Source: GCA-003244245 sp050699595 (GTDB taxonomy: Bacteria; Actinomycetota; Actinomycetes; Mycobacteriales; Pseudonocardiaceae). From it: DNA of 64,000 bases. Each line of letters begins with the position of its first letter. The first letter of the stretch is position 1. The notes beneath the pieces were generated by a model. That model searched no databases and was not told the DNA's origin. It saw nothing but the letters and a program-made list of their open reading frames with translations. A program made the position numbers and the translations under genes. This document shows positions 16,040-23,564 of the stretch, piece by piece. The stretch covers positions 1-64,000 of the forward strand of contig JBOHFI010000023.1 in NCBI GenBank assembly GCA_050699595.1. Reading direction: 5' to 3'.

Positions 16040-16873
16040 GTGACGGTGGATCTGCGGACGCAGCCCTGCGAGGACGTGATCGATCGGGTGGAGCGCCGCC
16101 TGGGTGTACGGGTGGATCGGGAGACCGTCGTGGTGAAGCGGCGTTCCCTAGGAGGGCGCACGGACCACGACACCTGGGTTCGTCTTGAGGCGCGACCGTT
16201 GTCCACGCTCACGGGGCAGGGTAGCGGCGTGGAAGCTGCGGCATGTCTGCCCAGGGCTGTCGCCAAACCGGAGTGGTACCAGAGTCTGTCGTGGCGGGTC
16301 CCGGAGCAGTGCGTGCTGTGGCGGGCCGATGAAACCGAGCTGGTGACCGCGTCCCCGATCAAACCGGGCGGCGTGCTGAGCGCCGACCCGGGGCTGCCGG
16401 AAGCGTGGTGGGCGACACTGGGCACGTCGCTGGGCGCGCTTGCGACTCACACCACGACTCGGATCGCGACCCCGCATACAGTCCCGATCTCCCAGGAGCG
16501 GGTGACGGCAACCATTGAGGGCGTGTTTCCCGACTGTGTGGAGACCACCGTGACCGAGTGGGCTGTGGCGCATGCCGACCTGGCGTGGGCGAACCTCACC
16601 GCCCCACAGTGTTGGCTGTTGGACTGGGAAGACTGGGGCTTGGCGCCACGCGGCTGGGACGCGGCGACCCTGTGGGGCAACTCCCTGGCCGTCCCCGAGC
16701 TGGCTGAACGGGTGCAGCGGGAGTACCGGGCCGATCTGGACAGCAGATCCGGGTTGCTGTCCCAACTGTTCTTCTGCTCCGAGATGATCTCTGCCGGTGC
16801 GGATTACGCGGGGCCGCTGGCCGAGCCCTCCCGGCGCGAAGCGAACCGGCTGATCAGCTCGCTCCAGTCGTGA
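16040..16873 (+). CDS. APH-fold phosphotransferase, substrate unknown
   Basis: This is a 277-residue protein with the catalytic half of an aminoglycoside/choline-kinase fold. HADLAWANL is the HxDxxxxN catalytic loop and LLDWEDWGLAPRGWDAATLW is the metal-binding motif and following helix. The N-terminal lobe is shorter than in true aminoglycoside kinases and no glycine-rich loop is evident, so resistance should not be assumed. GTG 16040 is the likely start; frame openness to 15884 is without homology. Its 3' end overlaps a minus-strand ORF by 20 bases. Confidence 0.7.
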   Translation: MTVDLRTQPCEDVIDRVERRLGVRVDRETVVVKRRSLGGRTDHDTWVRLEARPLSTLTGQGSGVEAAACLPRAVAKPEWYQSLSWRVPEQCVLWRADETELVTASPIKPGGVLSADPGLPEAWWATLGTSLGALATHTTTRIATPHTVPISQERVTATIEGVFPDCVETTVTEWAVAHADLAWANLTAPQCWLLDWEDWGLAPRGWDAATLWGNSLAVPELAERVQREYRADLDSRSGLLSQLFFCSEMISAGADYAGPLAEPSRREANRLISSLQS

Positions 16874-17129
16874 CCGCCTTGGCGCACAACAGCGCCCGGT
16901 ACCGAGCAATCCGGTTGTCGTTGGCGTCAAACGCGGTTGCGGCGACCAGCTGGGCCAGGTGCTCCACGATGCCGACGCTGACAGCCATCCTGCTGACGTG
17001 AGGAAGCTCGTAGGCGACGCGGAACGCGGACTGTGCGGGAGAGCACTCCTGGGTTCTTCCTTGGAGGAACTGCCGGGCGTCGACCCGCTCCCACACCGGA
17101 TGCGTCGCCTCCCCGCCAAAGGGGCTCAT
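16854..17129 (-). CDS. Hypothetical protein, possibly truncated, downstream of the broken kinase cassette
   Basis: This 91-residue translation includes SPFGGEATHPVWERVDARQFLQ and AFRVAYELPHVSRMAVSVGIVEHLAQLVAA, which look like real protein. In the same frame readable sequence continues upstream without a start (YAEAIGKLTTWFGLGAHARWG) to a stop near 17190, so the true 5' end may be lost. It follows the thymidylate kinase pseudogene on the same strand and may be a fourth member of that cassette. Family not recognised. Confidence 0.4.
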   Translation of the reverse strand: MSPFGGEATHPVWERVDARQFLQGRTQECSPAQSAFRVAYELPHVSRMAVSVGIVEHLAQLVAATAFDANDNRIARYRALLCAKAVTTGAS

Positions 17130-17172
17130 CCCCCACCGGGCATGCGCGCCGAGGCCGAACCACGTGGTCAGC

Positions 17173-17600
17173 TTACCGATAGCCTCGGCGTAGGAAGAAA
17201 ATCAGCAGTCGATCACGGATGAACACCGCCGATTTCTCCGGTGGTCGCTGGTTGCAGTCCACGCGCAGCACATCGAAACCAGCTTGGACCAAGCGTTCGG
17301 TCGCTTGGCGGTAGAAATGAACTTCGGCGTGACTGCTACCGAGCGTGCGCTGGAAGCGGTTATGTGGTCCACGTTCCGTCAATCGTTCCGAAATGATTTC
17401 GGGATCAGCTTCGAGGATGACCGTGAGATCTGGTCGATAGGACCGTCCGACGGTTCAGCCGTAACATGCACGTCCTCGCCATTAGTCACGAGCATCCGTG
17501 CCAGGTGCCAGACGATGGTGGATTTTCCGACACCACTCGGGCCGTCGATACTGACGAAAATTCCTCGCTCATGGTTGGAAAAGAGACGGAGTTTCATCAC
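17173..17600 (-). pseudogene. Thymidylate kinase-like gene with central deletion
   Basis: The 5' part reads GIFVSIDGPSGVGKSTIVWH (P-loop) to AEPSDGPI. The next bases, in a different frame, read RPDLTVILEADPEIISERLT and on through NRFQRTLGSSHAEVHFYRQATERL. The central approximately 90-100 codons of a normal dTMP kinase, including the DR motif, are missing, and the junction is out of frame. The 3' part stays well conserved to the stop at 17173. The gene would have overlapped the preceding exonuclease. Confidence 0.85.
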
Positions 17601-18169
17601 TGTCGCCTCCCGGCTTGCGATCTCGGAGTTCTTTCAGCGACCGCGGGGTTCCGCCGTCGCGGGTGGCGAGCCGCACGAACAGCCGTGTCGTAACCAGCGC
17701 GTCATTAGGTCGCCCGATGGGGCGACAGGCCGTCAGGCAAGCCGTCGGTGAGCGAGAAAGACGTGACCAACGCGCCGAGCTTGTAGCTCACCTGATTCGG
17801 CAGAAGGCGCTTGGCGAGCTTGAGCGTGTCGAAGACCTCGGGACACATCCACTCACCCAGATGACCCCGCAACACACCGACATCCACGTGCGCATTGTGG
17901 GCGACAAGCACCGAGTCGTCAAGGGAGCGGCGTACCTCATCCTCGATATCAGCGAACGCGGGCGCGTCAGCAACGTCGTTGTTCGCCAGACCGTGGATGC
18001 GCGTCGCGAAATACTTGATGGAACGCCCAGGCTTCACGAGCCAGCTTTTCGGCTCACCGATCACGCCACCGACGATCGGAACGACGGCCACCTCTACCAG
18101 GTCAGGCGGTTGCTGGCCGTTGCCTTCGACATCAACTACGGCGTAGCGCAGGCTCGTCCAGTCACTCAT
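17569..18169 (-). pseudogene. DEDDh 3'-5' exonuclease (DnaQ-like), frameshifted
   Basis: From ATG 18169 (MSDWTSLRYAVVDVEGNG, DxE motif) through IHGLANNDVADAPAF and LVAHNAHVDVGVLRGHL, the protein is a typical DnaQ-fold exonuclease. After LSPHRAT an extra T at 17707 creates TAA. One base later the frame continues NDALVTTRLFVRLATRDGGTP and ends at 17569, giving about 199 residues if repaired. The frameshift falls at the C-terminal HxxxxD motif, so the product lacks its last catalytic Asp. A sequencing error cannot be excluded for this single base. Confidence 0.8.
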
Positions 18170-18881
18170 CTGTTCGGGCGTCCTTCCATTCGATGTCGGC
18201 ACGACCATGCCGCCGCGCATGGTGCGGATGGCGTTCGTCGTGCATTTGGAAACCAAGCGCGTGTTGCAAGTAGTAGCGCGGTTGTTCCGTGCTCAACCCG
18301 GACACGATGGCTGCCCGTTCGGTAACGCCTACGACCTTCAGGCCAGCAGCTTCAGGCAACACATGAGCGACCTCATGTATCTGTTCGGCGGTCGGTACGC
18401 GGTGCGCGCGCCGACATAAGTCGAGCTGACTCAGTGGGCAGACGTCGCAGAGTTCACGGATGCCATAGTGTCCATTGTAGTCAGGCAGCCCATGAGCGTA
18501 CGACACGGCGCACGAGGTCTTGCGGAACAACGAGGTCGAGTCTGAGAACGCGCCGAGCACCCGACGCTCAAGGGTCTCAGGCACGATCTTCCGGCGTGCC
18601 GTCTCGCAGTCGCCCGATTGAAGACTTGCAGCGGCGTCACGTGCTGCTGGAAGTATCGGTGACGAACGAGCTGCTCAAACCGCATCAGCGTCACTCATCA
18701 GGGCACGCGGTTGGCGCTGGTCCCACAGGCCGTAGGTGTGCCGGATGCAGTAGGCACAATCCAGCGGGCAGCCCTGAATGTGGTTCAGGCTCAGGCCACT
18801 CTTGCGGTACTCGACAACGTCACGAGCGCGCTCTGGCAGGCGCTCAACCTGCTCACGGCTGAGCAGTGGAACAGTGCTCAC
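18162..18881 (-). pseudogene. Radical SAM protein with frameshift and internal deletion
   Basis: The 5' part (from 18881) has YRKSGLSLNHIQGCPLDCAYCIRH with CxxxCxxC and RALMSDADAV. One extra T then breaks the frame before EQLVRHRYFQQHVTPLQVFNRAT. The next codons, in another frame, are ETARRKIVPETLERRVLGAF and on through VSYAHGLPDYNGHYGIRELCDVC to the end at 18162. Roughly half of the expected chain (the core of the barrel) is deleted at the NRAT/ETARRK junction. The end overlaps the exonuclease start by 8 bases, so the three genes were one operon. Confidence 0.85.
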
Positions 18882-19011
18882 CTGGGTCTGACCTTCGGTG
18901 CTGTACTCATATGTCTCACTCCATCCCTGCAGTCATCACCAACTCACGGCGGCTCTCACACGAGACCCGGCGCGACCCTGCCCACATGGCCCCCAGACCA
19001 CCCACCTAGCG

Positions 19012-19061
19012 AAACGCCCCGCCGCGCCTCCACAAGGAAGTGCGCGGCGGGGGCGTTTTTT
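19012..19061. terminator. Strong rho-independent-type terminator
   Basis: AACGCCCCGCCGCGC (from 19013) pairs with GCGCGGCGGGGGCGTT (from 19042) around a 14-base loop, with one bulged G and a T6 tract. It lies just downstream of the DUF397 gene (minus strand), and the T-run on the plus strand suits transcription coming from the left. Likely a bidirectional barrier. Confidence 0.8.
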
Positions 19062-19070
19062 CGGTGAACC

Positions 19071-19271
19071 TCAGCCGAACTCGCCGGCACGGACTCCGGC
19101 CGTGAATGCGGCCCACCCGGGGGCGGTGAACCTCAACGCCGGCCCGCTGGGATCCTTGCTGTCCCGCACGGCGTGGTGACCGCCGTCGAGGTCGGCCACC
19201 TCCACGCAGGCGCCCCAGCTGTTGGTAAAGGTAGACTTCCGCCACGCGGCGGGAGTCAGGTCATCCCTCAT
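19071..19271 (-). CDS. DUF397 protein
   Basis: This 66-residue protein has the classic pattern WRKSTFTNSWGACVEVAD...VRDSKDPSGPALRFT...WAAFTAGVRAGEFG. DUF397 genes sit beside XRE-DUF5753 regulators in actinomycetes and the pair is proposed to act as a toxin-antitoxin-like or developmental switch (Scr1/bldB-type). It is 20 bases downstream of its partner and is followed by a terminator. Confidence 0.92.
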   Translation of the reverse strand: MRDDLTPAAWRKSTFTNSWGACVEVADLDGGHHAVRDSKDPSGPALRFTAPGWAAFTAGVRAGEFG

Positions 19272-19291
19272 CGATGCCCCTCCTCGCGGAG

Positions 19292-20137
19292 TTACTCGTG
19301 TCTGGTTTGTCTGGCGAGCTGCGCGATCATGGCCAGGCTCTCGTCTGCATCGAGGGACTGGTCGCGCAGCTCGTCAAATATCGTAGCCAGCCGAGCGACC
19401 ACTGCCGGGTCGTCGATGATGTGGCCGCCGACGGCGTACTCCTGGTAGGCCGCGTCGGGCAGCAGCTGGTCAGGGAAGGCGATCAGGCTGAACGGCCCCG
19501 CGCCGATATGCAGCCCAAGGTCGAAGGGGAGCACCCTCAGATCTACGTTCGGCCAGGTCGCACGGTCACACAGCTGCGCCAGTTGCGCGCCCGCCACCGA
19601 CTCGTCTCTCACGCATCGCTCCAGCGCACCCTGGGAGACGACGGCGCTCAGCTGAAGTGCGTTCGGTCCCGTCAGCCTGTCCTGGCGTTGCAGACGGGCG
19701 CGGACGAGCCGATCGGTTTCCTTCCCTGGCGGCGTGTCGCTGAGGGCGTAGAGCCTCCGCATGTACGGCTCGGTCTGCAGCAGTCCGGGAACCATCTCGA
19801 TGTCCAGACAACGCAGCGAGACCGCGTCGACCTCCAAGCCGACGTAGCCTGCCAGCCACTTGGGCAGCCGATAGGTGGACCACCAGCCTCGCTTGCTGGC
19901 CTCCGCCCGGAGCTCTTCCAGTGCGGCGAGCGTCGCCTCGTCGGCTCGATAGAGGCGCTCCACCAGCACGATCAAGTCGGACTTGGTGGGGGCGTTGCGG
20001 CCGGTCTCGATGTGCCCGATCCGAGGCTCTGAGCAGCCGATGGCGGCTGCTGCGTCCAGCCGACTGACGCCTGCGGCGACGCGTAGCTGCTCAAGCTTGT
20101 CGCCGAGCTGGATTCGCCTGACTGTAGGTCCTGCCAT
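19292..20137 (-). CDS. XRE regulator with DUF5753 (Scr1-type)
   Basis: This is a 281-residue protein starting at ATG 20137 (MAGPTVRRIQLGDKL); an ATG at 20149 is also possible. The helix-turn-helix is LRVAAGVSRLDAAAAIGCSEPRIGHIETG. From about residue 95 is DUF5753 (LDIEMVPGLLQTEPYMRRLYAL, then VDLRVLPFDLGLHIGAGPFSLIAFP). It forms an operon with the DUF397 gene and is divergent from a small-ORF operon; the 200-bp region between them has AT-rich stretches suitable for promoters (TAGATTATGTAGGAATACTG). Confidence 0.92.
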   Translation of the reverse strand: MAGPTVRRIQLGDKLEQLRVAAGVSRLDAAAAIGCSEPRIGHIETGRNAPTKSDLIVLVERLYRADEATLAALEELRAEASKRGWWSTYRLPKWLAGYVGLEVDAVSLRCLDIEMVPGLLQTEPYMRRLYALSDTPPGKETDRLVRARLQRQDRLTGPNALQLSAVVSQGALERCVRDESVAGAQLAQLCDRATWPNVDLRVLPFDLGLHIGAGPFSLIAFPDQLLPDAAYQEYAVGGHIIDDPAVVARLATIFDELRDQSLDADESLAMIAQLARQTRHE

Positions 20138-20338
20138 GTCGGAAATCATAGTCGCAGCTCTACTCCGTAGCGGGTGGTCTGTAGACGGTTGGTGACCTTC
20201 GAGCTAGATTATGTAGGAATACTGCGCTATGGTCTACAGGATGGCACCCGCAGGGCTGGCGTCAGCCGCCCGGCCCGGCCTCCCCCCGCAGCACCCCACC
20301 AGCCGGGCCGGGCGGCGCTACAGCGAGCGGAGGTGACC

Positions 20339-20584
20339 ATGGCAGGCAGGCACAGGCTCCCTCACTGGCGGCGACGGCGCCGATGCGAAGCCGTGCCCGC
20401 GCGGTCGACGTCGCGACTGGCTGGGGTGACTGACGCGGGGACGCTGGTCGGGCACCTGGTGACCGGCGACACGACGGCTGACGGGCGGGGGCGCTACGTC
20501 GCGGTGTGCGGCGAGCGGGTTCTCCCGGCGGCCCTGACCGCTGAGCAAGGGTTCTGCCTGGCGTGCGTGGGGGGCGCCCCGTGA
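20339..20584 (+). CDS. Small Cys-containing hypothetical protein
   Basis: This is an 81-residue protein from ATG 20339, with GCGGAGG before it. An Arg-rich start is followed by RYVAVCGERVLPAALTAEQGFCLAC, a CG...CxxC zinc-ribbon-like arrangement. It is the first gene of a run of tiny genes reading away from the XRE-DUF5753 regulator. Similar short Cys-proteins are frequent beside such regulators in Pseudonocardiaceae; no function is known. Confidence 0.65.
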   Translation: MAGRHRLPHWRRRRRCEAVPARSTSRLAGVTDAGTLVGHLVTGDTTADGRGRYVAVCGERVLPAALTAEQGFCLACVGGAP

Positions 20585-20678
20585 GCTGACTCATCCTGGC
20601 CGGCGCTGTGTGGATCACCAACCGATGAGGGGGCGGGACACGATCCCGCCCCCTGTCCGAGAGAAATGAGGCCAACCC

Positions 20679-20903
20679 ATGGCCGATGGCGCGACCCCGG
20701 GCGCGTCCCGCGAGGACCGCAGAGCGATCGGCGTCACCTGCGCCCTCCACAAAGGGCCCAGAAACTTCGCGAACCTGGTCGTGGAGCGCCAGGGTCGCGA
20801 ATTCGTGTTCGACGTGCACGTCGCCGGCGCGTGCGTGTTCATCCTTGAGGAGGACGGCGCGACAGTCCTGTTCGAGGCCCTGCGTATCTGGCTGCGCCGG
20901 TGA
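20679..20903 (+). CDS. Small hypothetical protein
   Basis: This 74-residue protein shows an alternating strand-like pattern (FANLVVERQGREFVFDVHVAGACVFILEEDG) ending in a short basic helix. ATG 20679 follows GAGAAATGAGG. Its stop overlaps the next GTG by 4 bases, so it is co-translated with the downstream peptide. Not recognised. Confidence 0.65.
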   Translation: MADGATPGASREDRRAIGVTCALHKGPRNFANLVVERQGREFVFDVHVAGACVFILEEDGATVLFEALRIWLRR

Positions 20904-21004
20904 ACACCAACCCAGCCCCGCAGCCGACGGGCCACGCCCGGCACGACCTGGTGGAAGTGCTGACCGAAGCCCGGATAGGCGAGGCGATGGGGGGCACCTC
21001 GTGA
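20900..21004 (+). CDS. 34-residue peptide gene in overlapping operon
   Basis: GTG 20900 overlaps the upstream stop and its own TGA (21002-21004) overlaps the next GTG at 21001. The translation begins VNTNPAPQPTGHARHDLVEV and ends GEAMGGTS. Support comes only from its perfect fit into the chain of 4-base overlaps and an amphipathic stretch (LVEVLTEARIGEAM). Confidence 0.5.
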   Translation: MNTNPAPQPTGHARHDLVEVLTEARIGEAMGGTS

Positions 21005-21204
21005 CGTGGTACCTCCGGTCCATGAGTGACCACGACACCCACCACGGCGAGCTGGGTCCCGATGGCGCGGTAGTCGCCTTGTGCGGGGTGCGGTTCGCGC
21101 CGCTGCGGCTGCCCTACGAGCGGGTGAGTCTGCCCGGGTACCCGCAAGACCGGGACCAGACCTGCCCGGAGTGTGACACCCGTCGCAAACACGGTGCCCG
21201 GTGA
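21001..21204 (+). CDS. Small zinc-ribbon-like hypothetical protein
   Basis: This 67-residue protein (VTWYLRSMSDHDTHHGELG...VALCGVRF...CPECDTRRK) has Cys pairs arranged as LCG and CPEC with nearby His, consistent with one zinc site. It is coupled to neighbours on both sides by GTGA overlaps. Similar proteins occur beside XRE/DUF397 loci; function unknown. Confidence 0.65.
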   Translation: MTWYLRSMSDHDTHHGELGPDGAVVALCGVRFAPLRLPYERVSLPGYPQDRDQTCPECDTRRKHGAR

Positions 21205-21273
21205 GCTGGGGCGTGTCCTCGCTGGACTGGCAATCCCACGCCATCGACGAGGACGCCGATCATCCTGACGGGG

Positions 21274-21573
21274 GTGTACATCGCCCGCTGCGGGCAGGGA
21301 CTGTTCATGGGCGCCACCCTGTACGACGAGCCGCCGCCCGGCGGCTGGATGTGCCTGCCCTGCCTGCGCTCAATCGAACGGGAAGACACCGGCGAGGTAA
21401 CCGAGCCGCCCCCGACGATGGGCCACCCGGCGCGCGGGGCGCGGTCCCCTGAACTGTCAGCACTGCCACCTGATCTTCCTCACGGACTCCCTCCGCGAGA
21501 CGAGTACCCGGCCAGTCGCCGGTGTGAGCCCCTGCCCCCGCTCCGCCGTGCCGGCCCACCCACCAAAGGATGA
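21274..21573 (+). CDS. Small Cys-rich hypothetical protein, start uncertain
   Basis: From GTG 21274: YIARCGQGLFMGATLYDEPPPGGWMCLPCLRSIERED, a CG...CLPC pattern as in its neighbours. A GTG at 21201, overlapping the previous stop, starts plausible sequence in another frame (SWGVSSLDWQSHAIDEDA), so either this is two overlapping genes or a one-base frameshift near 21265 splits one gene. The C-terminal 40 residues are Pro-rich and doubtful. Confidence 0.5.
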   Translation: MYIARCGQGLFMGATLYDEPPPGGWMCLPCLRSIEREDTGEVTEPPPTMGHPARGARSPELSALPPDLPHGLPPRDEYPASRRCEPLPPLRRAGPPTKG

Positions 21574-21699
21574 GAACCCCTCCCGTGACCGCGAGTGTTG
21601 AGACATGTCGCCGCATCGACCCCGGCTGCGGCGCTGACCGCCCTGGCCTGCTGGCGGCAGGCGCGGGATCCGGCCGCGCGGCGGAGGTGACGCCGTGGT

Positions 21700-23163
21700 T
21701 CAGGCGCCGGTGGGGACAAGCTCGGTGAGCAGGTTTTGGACGCGGCGGTCGATGTCGTCGCGGATCGGCCGGATCTCGTCGACCGGCTTGCCAGCGGGGT
21801 CGTCGAGTTCCCAGTTGAGGTAGCGCTTTCCGGGATAGACCGGGCAGGCGTCTCCGCAGCCCATCGTGATCACCACGTCGGCGGCCTGGACGTTGTCGTC
21901 GGTCAGCGGCTGGGGGAATTGCCGGGCGATGTCGATGCCCCATTCCCTCATGACCTCGACGACGGCGGGGTTGACGCTCTGGGCGGGGGCCGAGCCGGCG
22001 GAGCGGACGGTGACCGTGCCCTGGGCGTGGTGGTGCAGTAGGGCCGCAGCCATCGGGGAACGGCCGGCGTTGTGGACGCAGACGAACAGCACCTCGGGTG
22101 CGGTGGTGAACCGGTGGCGGGTGGCCAGCGCGGCGTAGACCAAGCCGACGAGGACGGGGACCTCGATCAGCGGGCCGACGACCCCGGCGAGGGCTTGGCC
22201 GCTGGTGGCGCCGAAGGTCGCGATGGCCACGGCGATCGCGAGTTCGAAGTTGTTGCCGGCCGCAGTGAACGCGAGCGTGGTGGTGCGCTGGTAGGTCAGG
22301 CCGATGGCCTTGCCCAGGGCGAACGAGCCGGTCCACATGATCGCGAAGTAGGCCAGCAGGGGCAGCGCGATGCGGGCGACGTCCAGCGGGTGGTGGGTGA
22401 TCTGCCTACCCTGGAGGGCAAAGAGGATCACGATGGTGAACAGCAGGCCGTAGAGCGCGGCCGGACCGATCGTCGGCAGGAACCGGGTCTCATACCAGTC
22501 CCGGCCCTTGGCGCGTTCGCCGAGCCGGCGCGACAGGTAGCCGGCCAACAGCGGAATGCCCAGGAAGATCAGAGCCGAGCGGGCGATCACCCATCCCGAG
22601 ACGGTGAGGTCGGCTTGGGGCAGGCCCAGCCAGCCGGGCAGCACTGACAGGTAGAACCAGCCCAGCACCCCGAACGCGATCACTTGGAAGACGGAGTTCA
22701 GGGCGACCAGCACAGCGGCGGCTTCGCGGTCACCGCACGCGAGGTCGTTCCAGATGATGACCATCGCGATGCACCGCGCCAATCCTACGATGATCAACCC
22801 GGTCCGGTAGCCGGGCAGATCCCCCAGCAGCAGCCAGGCCAAGGCGAACATCAACGCCGGCCCGAACACCCAGTTCAGCACGAGCGAGGGGATGAGTAGG
22901 CGGCGGTCGCGGGTGACGATGTCCAGCCGGTCGTAGCGGACCTTGGCCAGTACCGGATACATCATGATCAGCAAACCAGCGGCGATCGGCAGCGAGACCC
23001 CCTCGACGGTGATCGCGTTCAATACCGAGCCCAGGCCGGGGATCACTCGTCCAGCCCCCAGACCCAGCAGCATCGCGGCGAGGATGCAGACCGGCAGGAA
23101 CCGGTCCAGAGTGGACAGCTTGGCGACCACGCCATCGCGGCCGGCGGTGGTGATGACGCTCAC
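21700..23163 (-). CDS. Acr3 arsenite efflux permease fused to ArsC arsenate reductase
   Basis: This is a 487-residue fusion. Residues about 1-350 form a ten-helix Acr3-type transporter (GLARCIAMVIIWNDLACGD contains the conserved Cys used for As(III); FTAAGNNFELAIAVAIATFG). Residues about 355-487 are a low-molecular-weight phosphatase-type ArsC with P-loop VCVHNAGRS and later ITMGCGDACP, NWELDDPAGK. As(V) would be reduced and handed to the exporter in one polypeptide. The GTG at 23163 overlaps the arsR stop; longer upstream frame is non-homologous. Confidence 0.92.
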   Translation of the reverse strand: MSVITTAGRDGVVAKLSTLDRFLPVCILAAMLLGLGAGRVIPGLGSVLNAITVEGVSLPIAAGLLIMMYPVLAKVRYDRLDIVTRDRRLLIPSLVLNWVFGPALMFALAWLLLGDLPGYRTGLIIVGLARCIAMVIIWNDLACGDREAAAVLVALNSVFQVIAFGVLGWFYLSVLPGWLGLPQADLTVSGWVIARSALIFLGIPLLAGYLSRRLGERAKGRDWYETRFLPTIGPAALYGLLFTIVILFALQGRQITHHPLDVARIALPLLAYFAIMWTGSFALGKAIGLTYQRTTTLAFTAAGNNFELAIAVAIATFGATSGQALAGVVGPLIEVPVLVGLVYAALATRHRFTTAPEVLFVCVHNAGRSPMAAALLHHHAQGTVTVRSAGSAPAQSVNPAVVEVMREWGIDIARQFPQPLTDDNVQAADVVITMGCGDACPVYPGKRYLNWELDDPAGKPVDEIRPIRDDIDRRVQNLLTELVPTGA

Positions 23164-23549
23164 ACGGTCACCTCGACAGCCTCGCCCGGCGCGATCAGCA
23201 CCGCCGAGAGCGCGGCCAGGGTCCGCGGGAGGACCCGGTAGTAGACCCACGTGCCGCGTCGCTCGCCCTTGATGATCCCCGCCTCGCGCAGCACCTTCAG
23301 ATGGTGCGAGATCGTCGGCCCGGTCAACTCGAACGCACCGGTCACCTCGCAGACGCACGCCTCGCCACCGACGTGGGAGGCGATCAGCGACAGCAGTCGC
23401 AGTCGCACCGGATCGGCCAGCGCCTTGAACACCCGCGCCAGCTCCACTGCCTGAACCTCGGACAGTGGTTCGGCACTCAGCGCCGAGCGGCACGCATCCA
23501 GCGCCACGAACGGGAGTTGCTTCGACATTCCTCTATATTGACAGATCAT
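23160..23549 (-). CDS. arsR: ArsR-type metalloregulatory repressor
   Basis: This winged-helix repressor has 129 residues from ATG 23549 or 122 from ATG 23528. ACVCEVTGAFELTGPTISHHLKVLREAGII contains the metal-site CxC-like ACVCE motif and the recognition helix. It should release DNA when As(III) binds. Upstream (23529-23575) is an AT-rich stretch with ATTGACA and AGACAAT half-sites 14 bases apart that may be its operator. The RBS-like AGAGGA touches ATG 23528 directly, so the 23549 start or a leaderless message is possible. Confidence 0.9.
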   Translation of the reverse strand: MICQYRGMSKQLPFVALDACRSALSAEPLSEVQAVELARVFKALADPVRLRLLSLIASHVGGEACVCEVTGAFELTGPTISHHLKVLREAGIIKGERRGTWVYYRVLPRTLAALSAVLIAPGEAVEVTV

Positions 23550-23564
23550 TACTTAGAAGACAAT

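Noticed and set aside
16040..16873. Aminoglycoside-resistance gene
   Set aside because: Only the catalytic loop of the APH fold is shared; the nucleotide lobe is short and no resistance-gene signature is seen.
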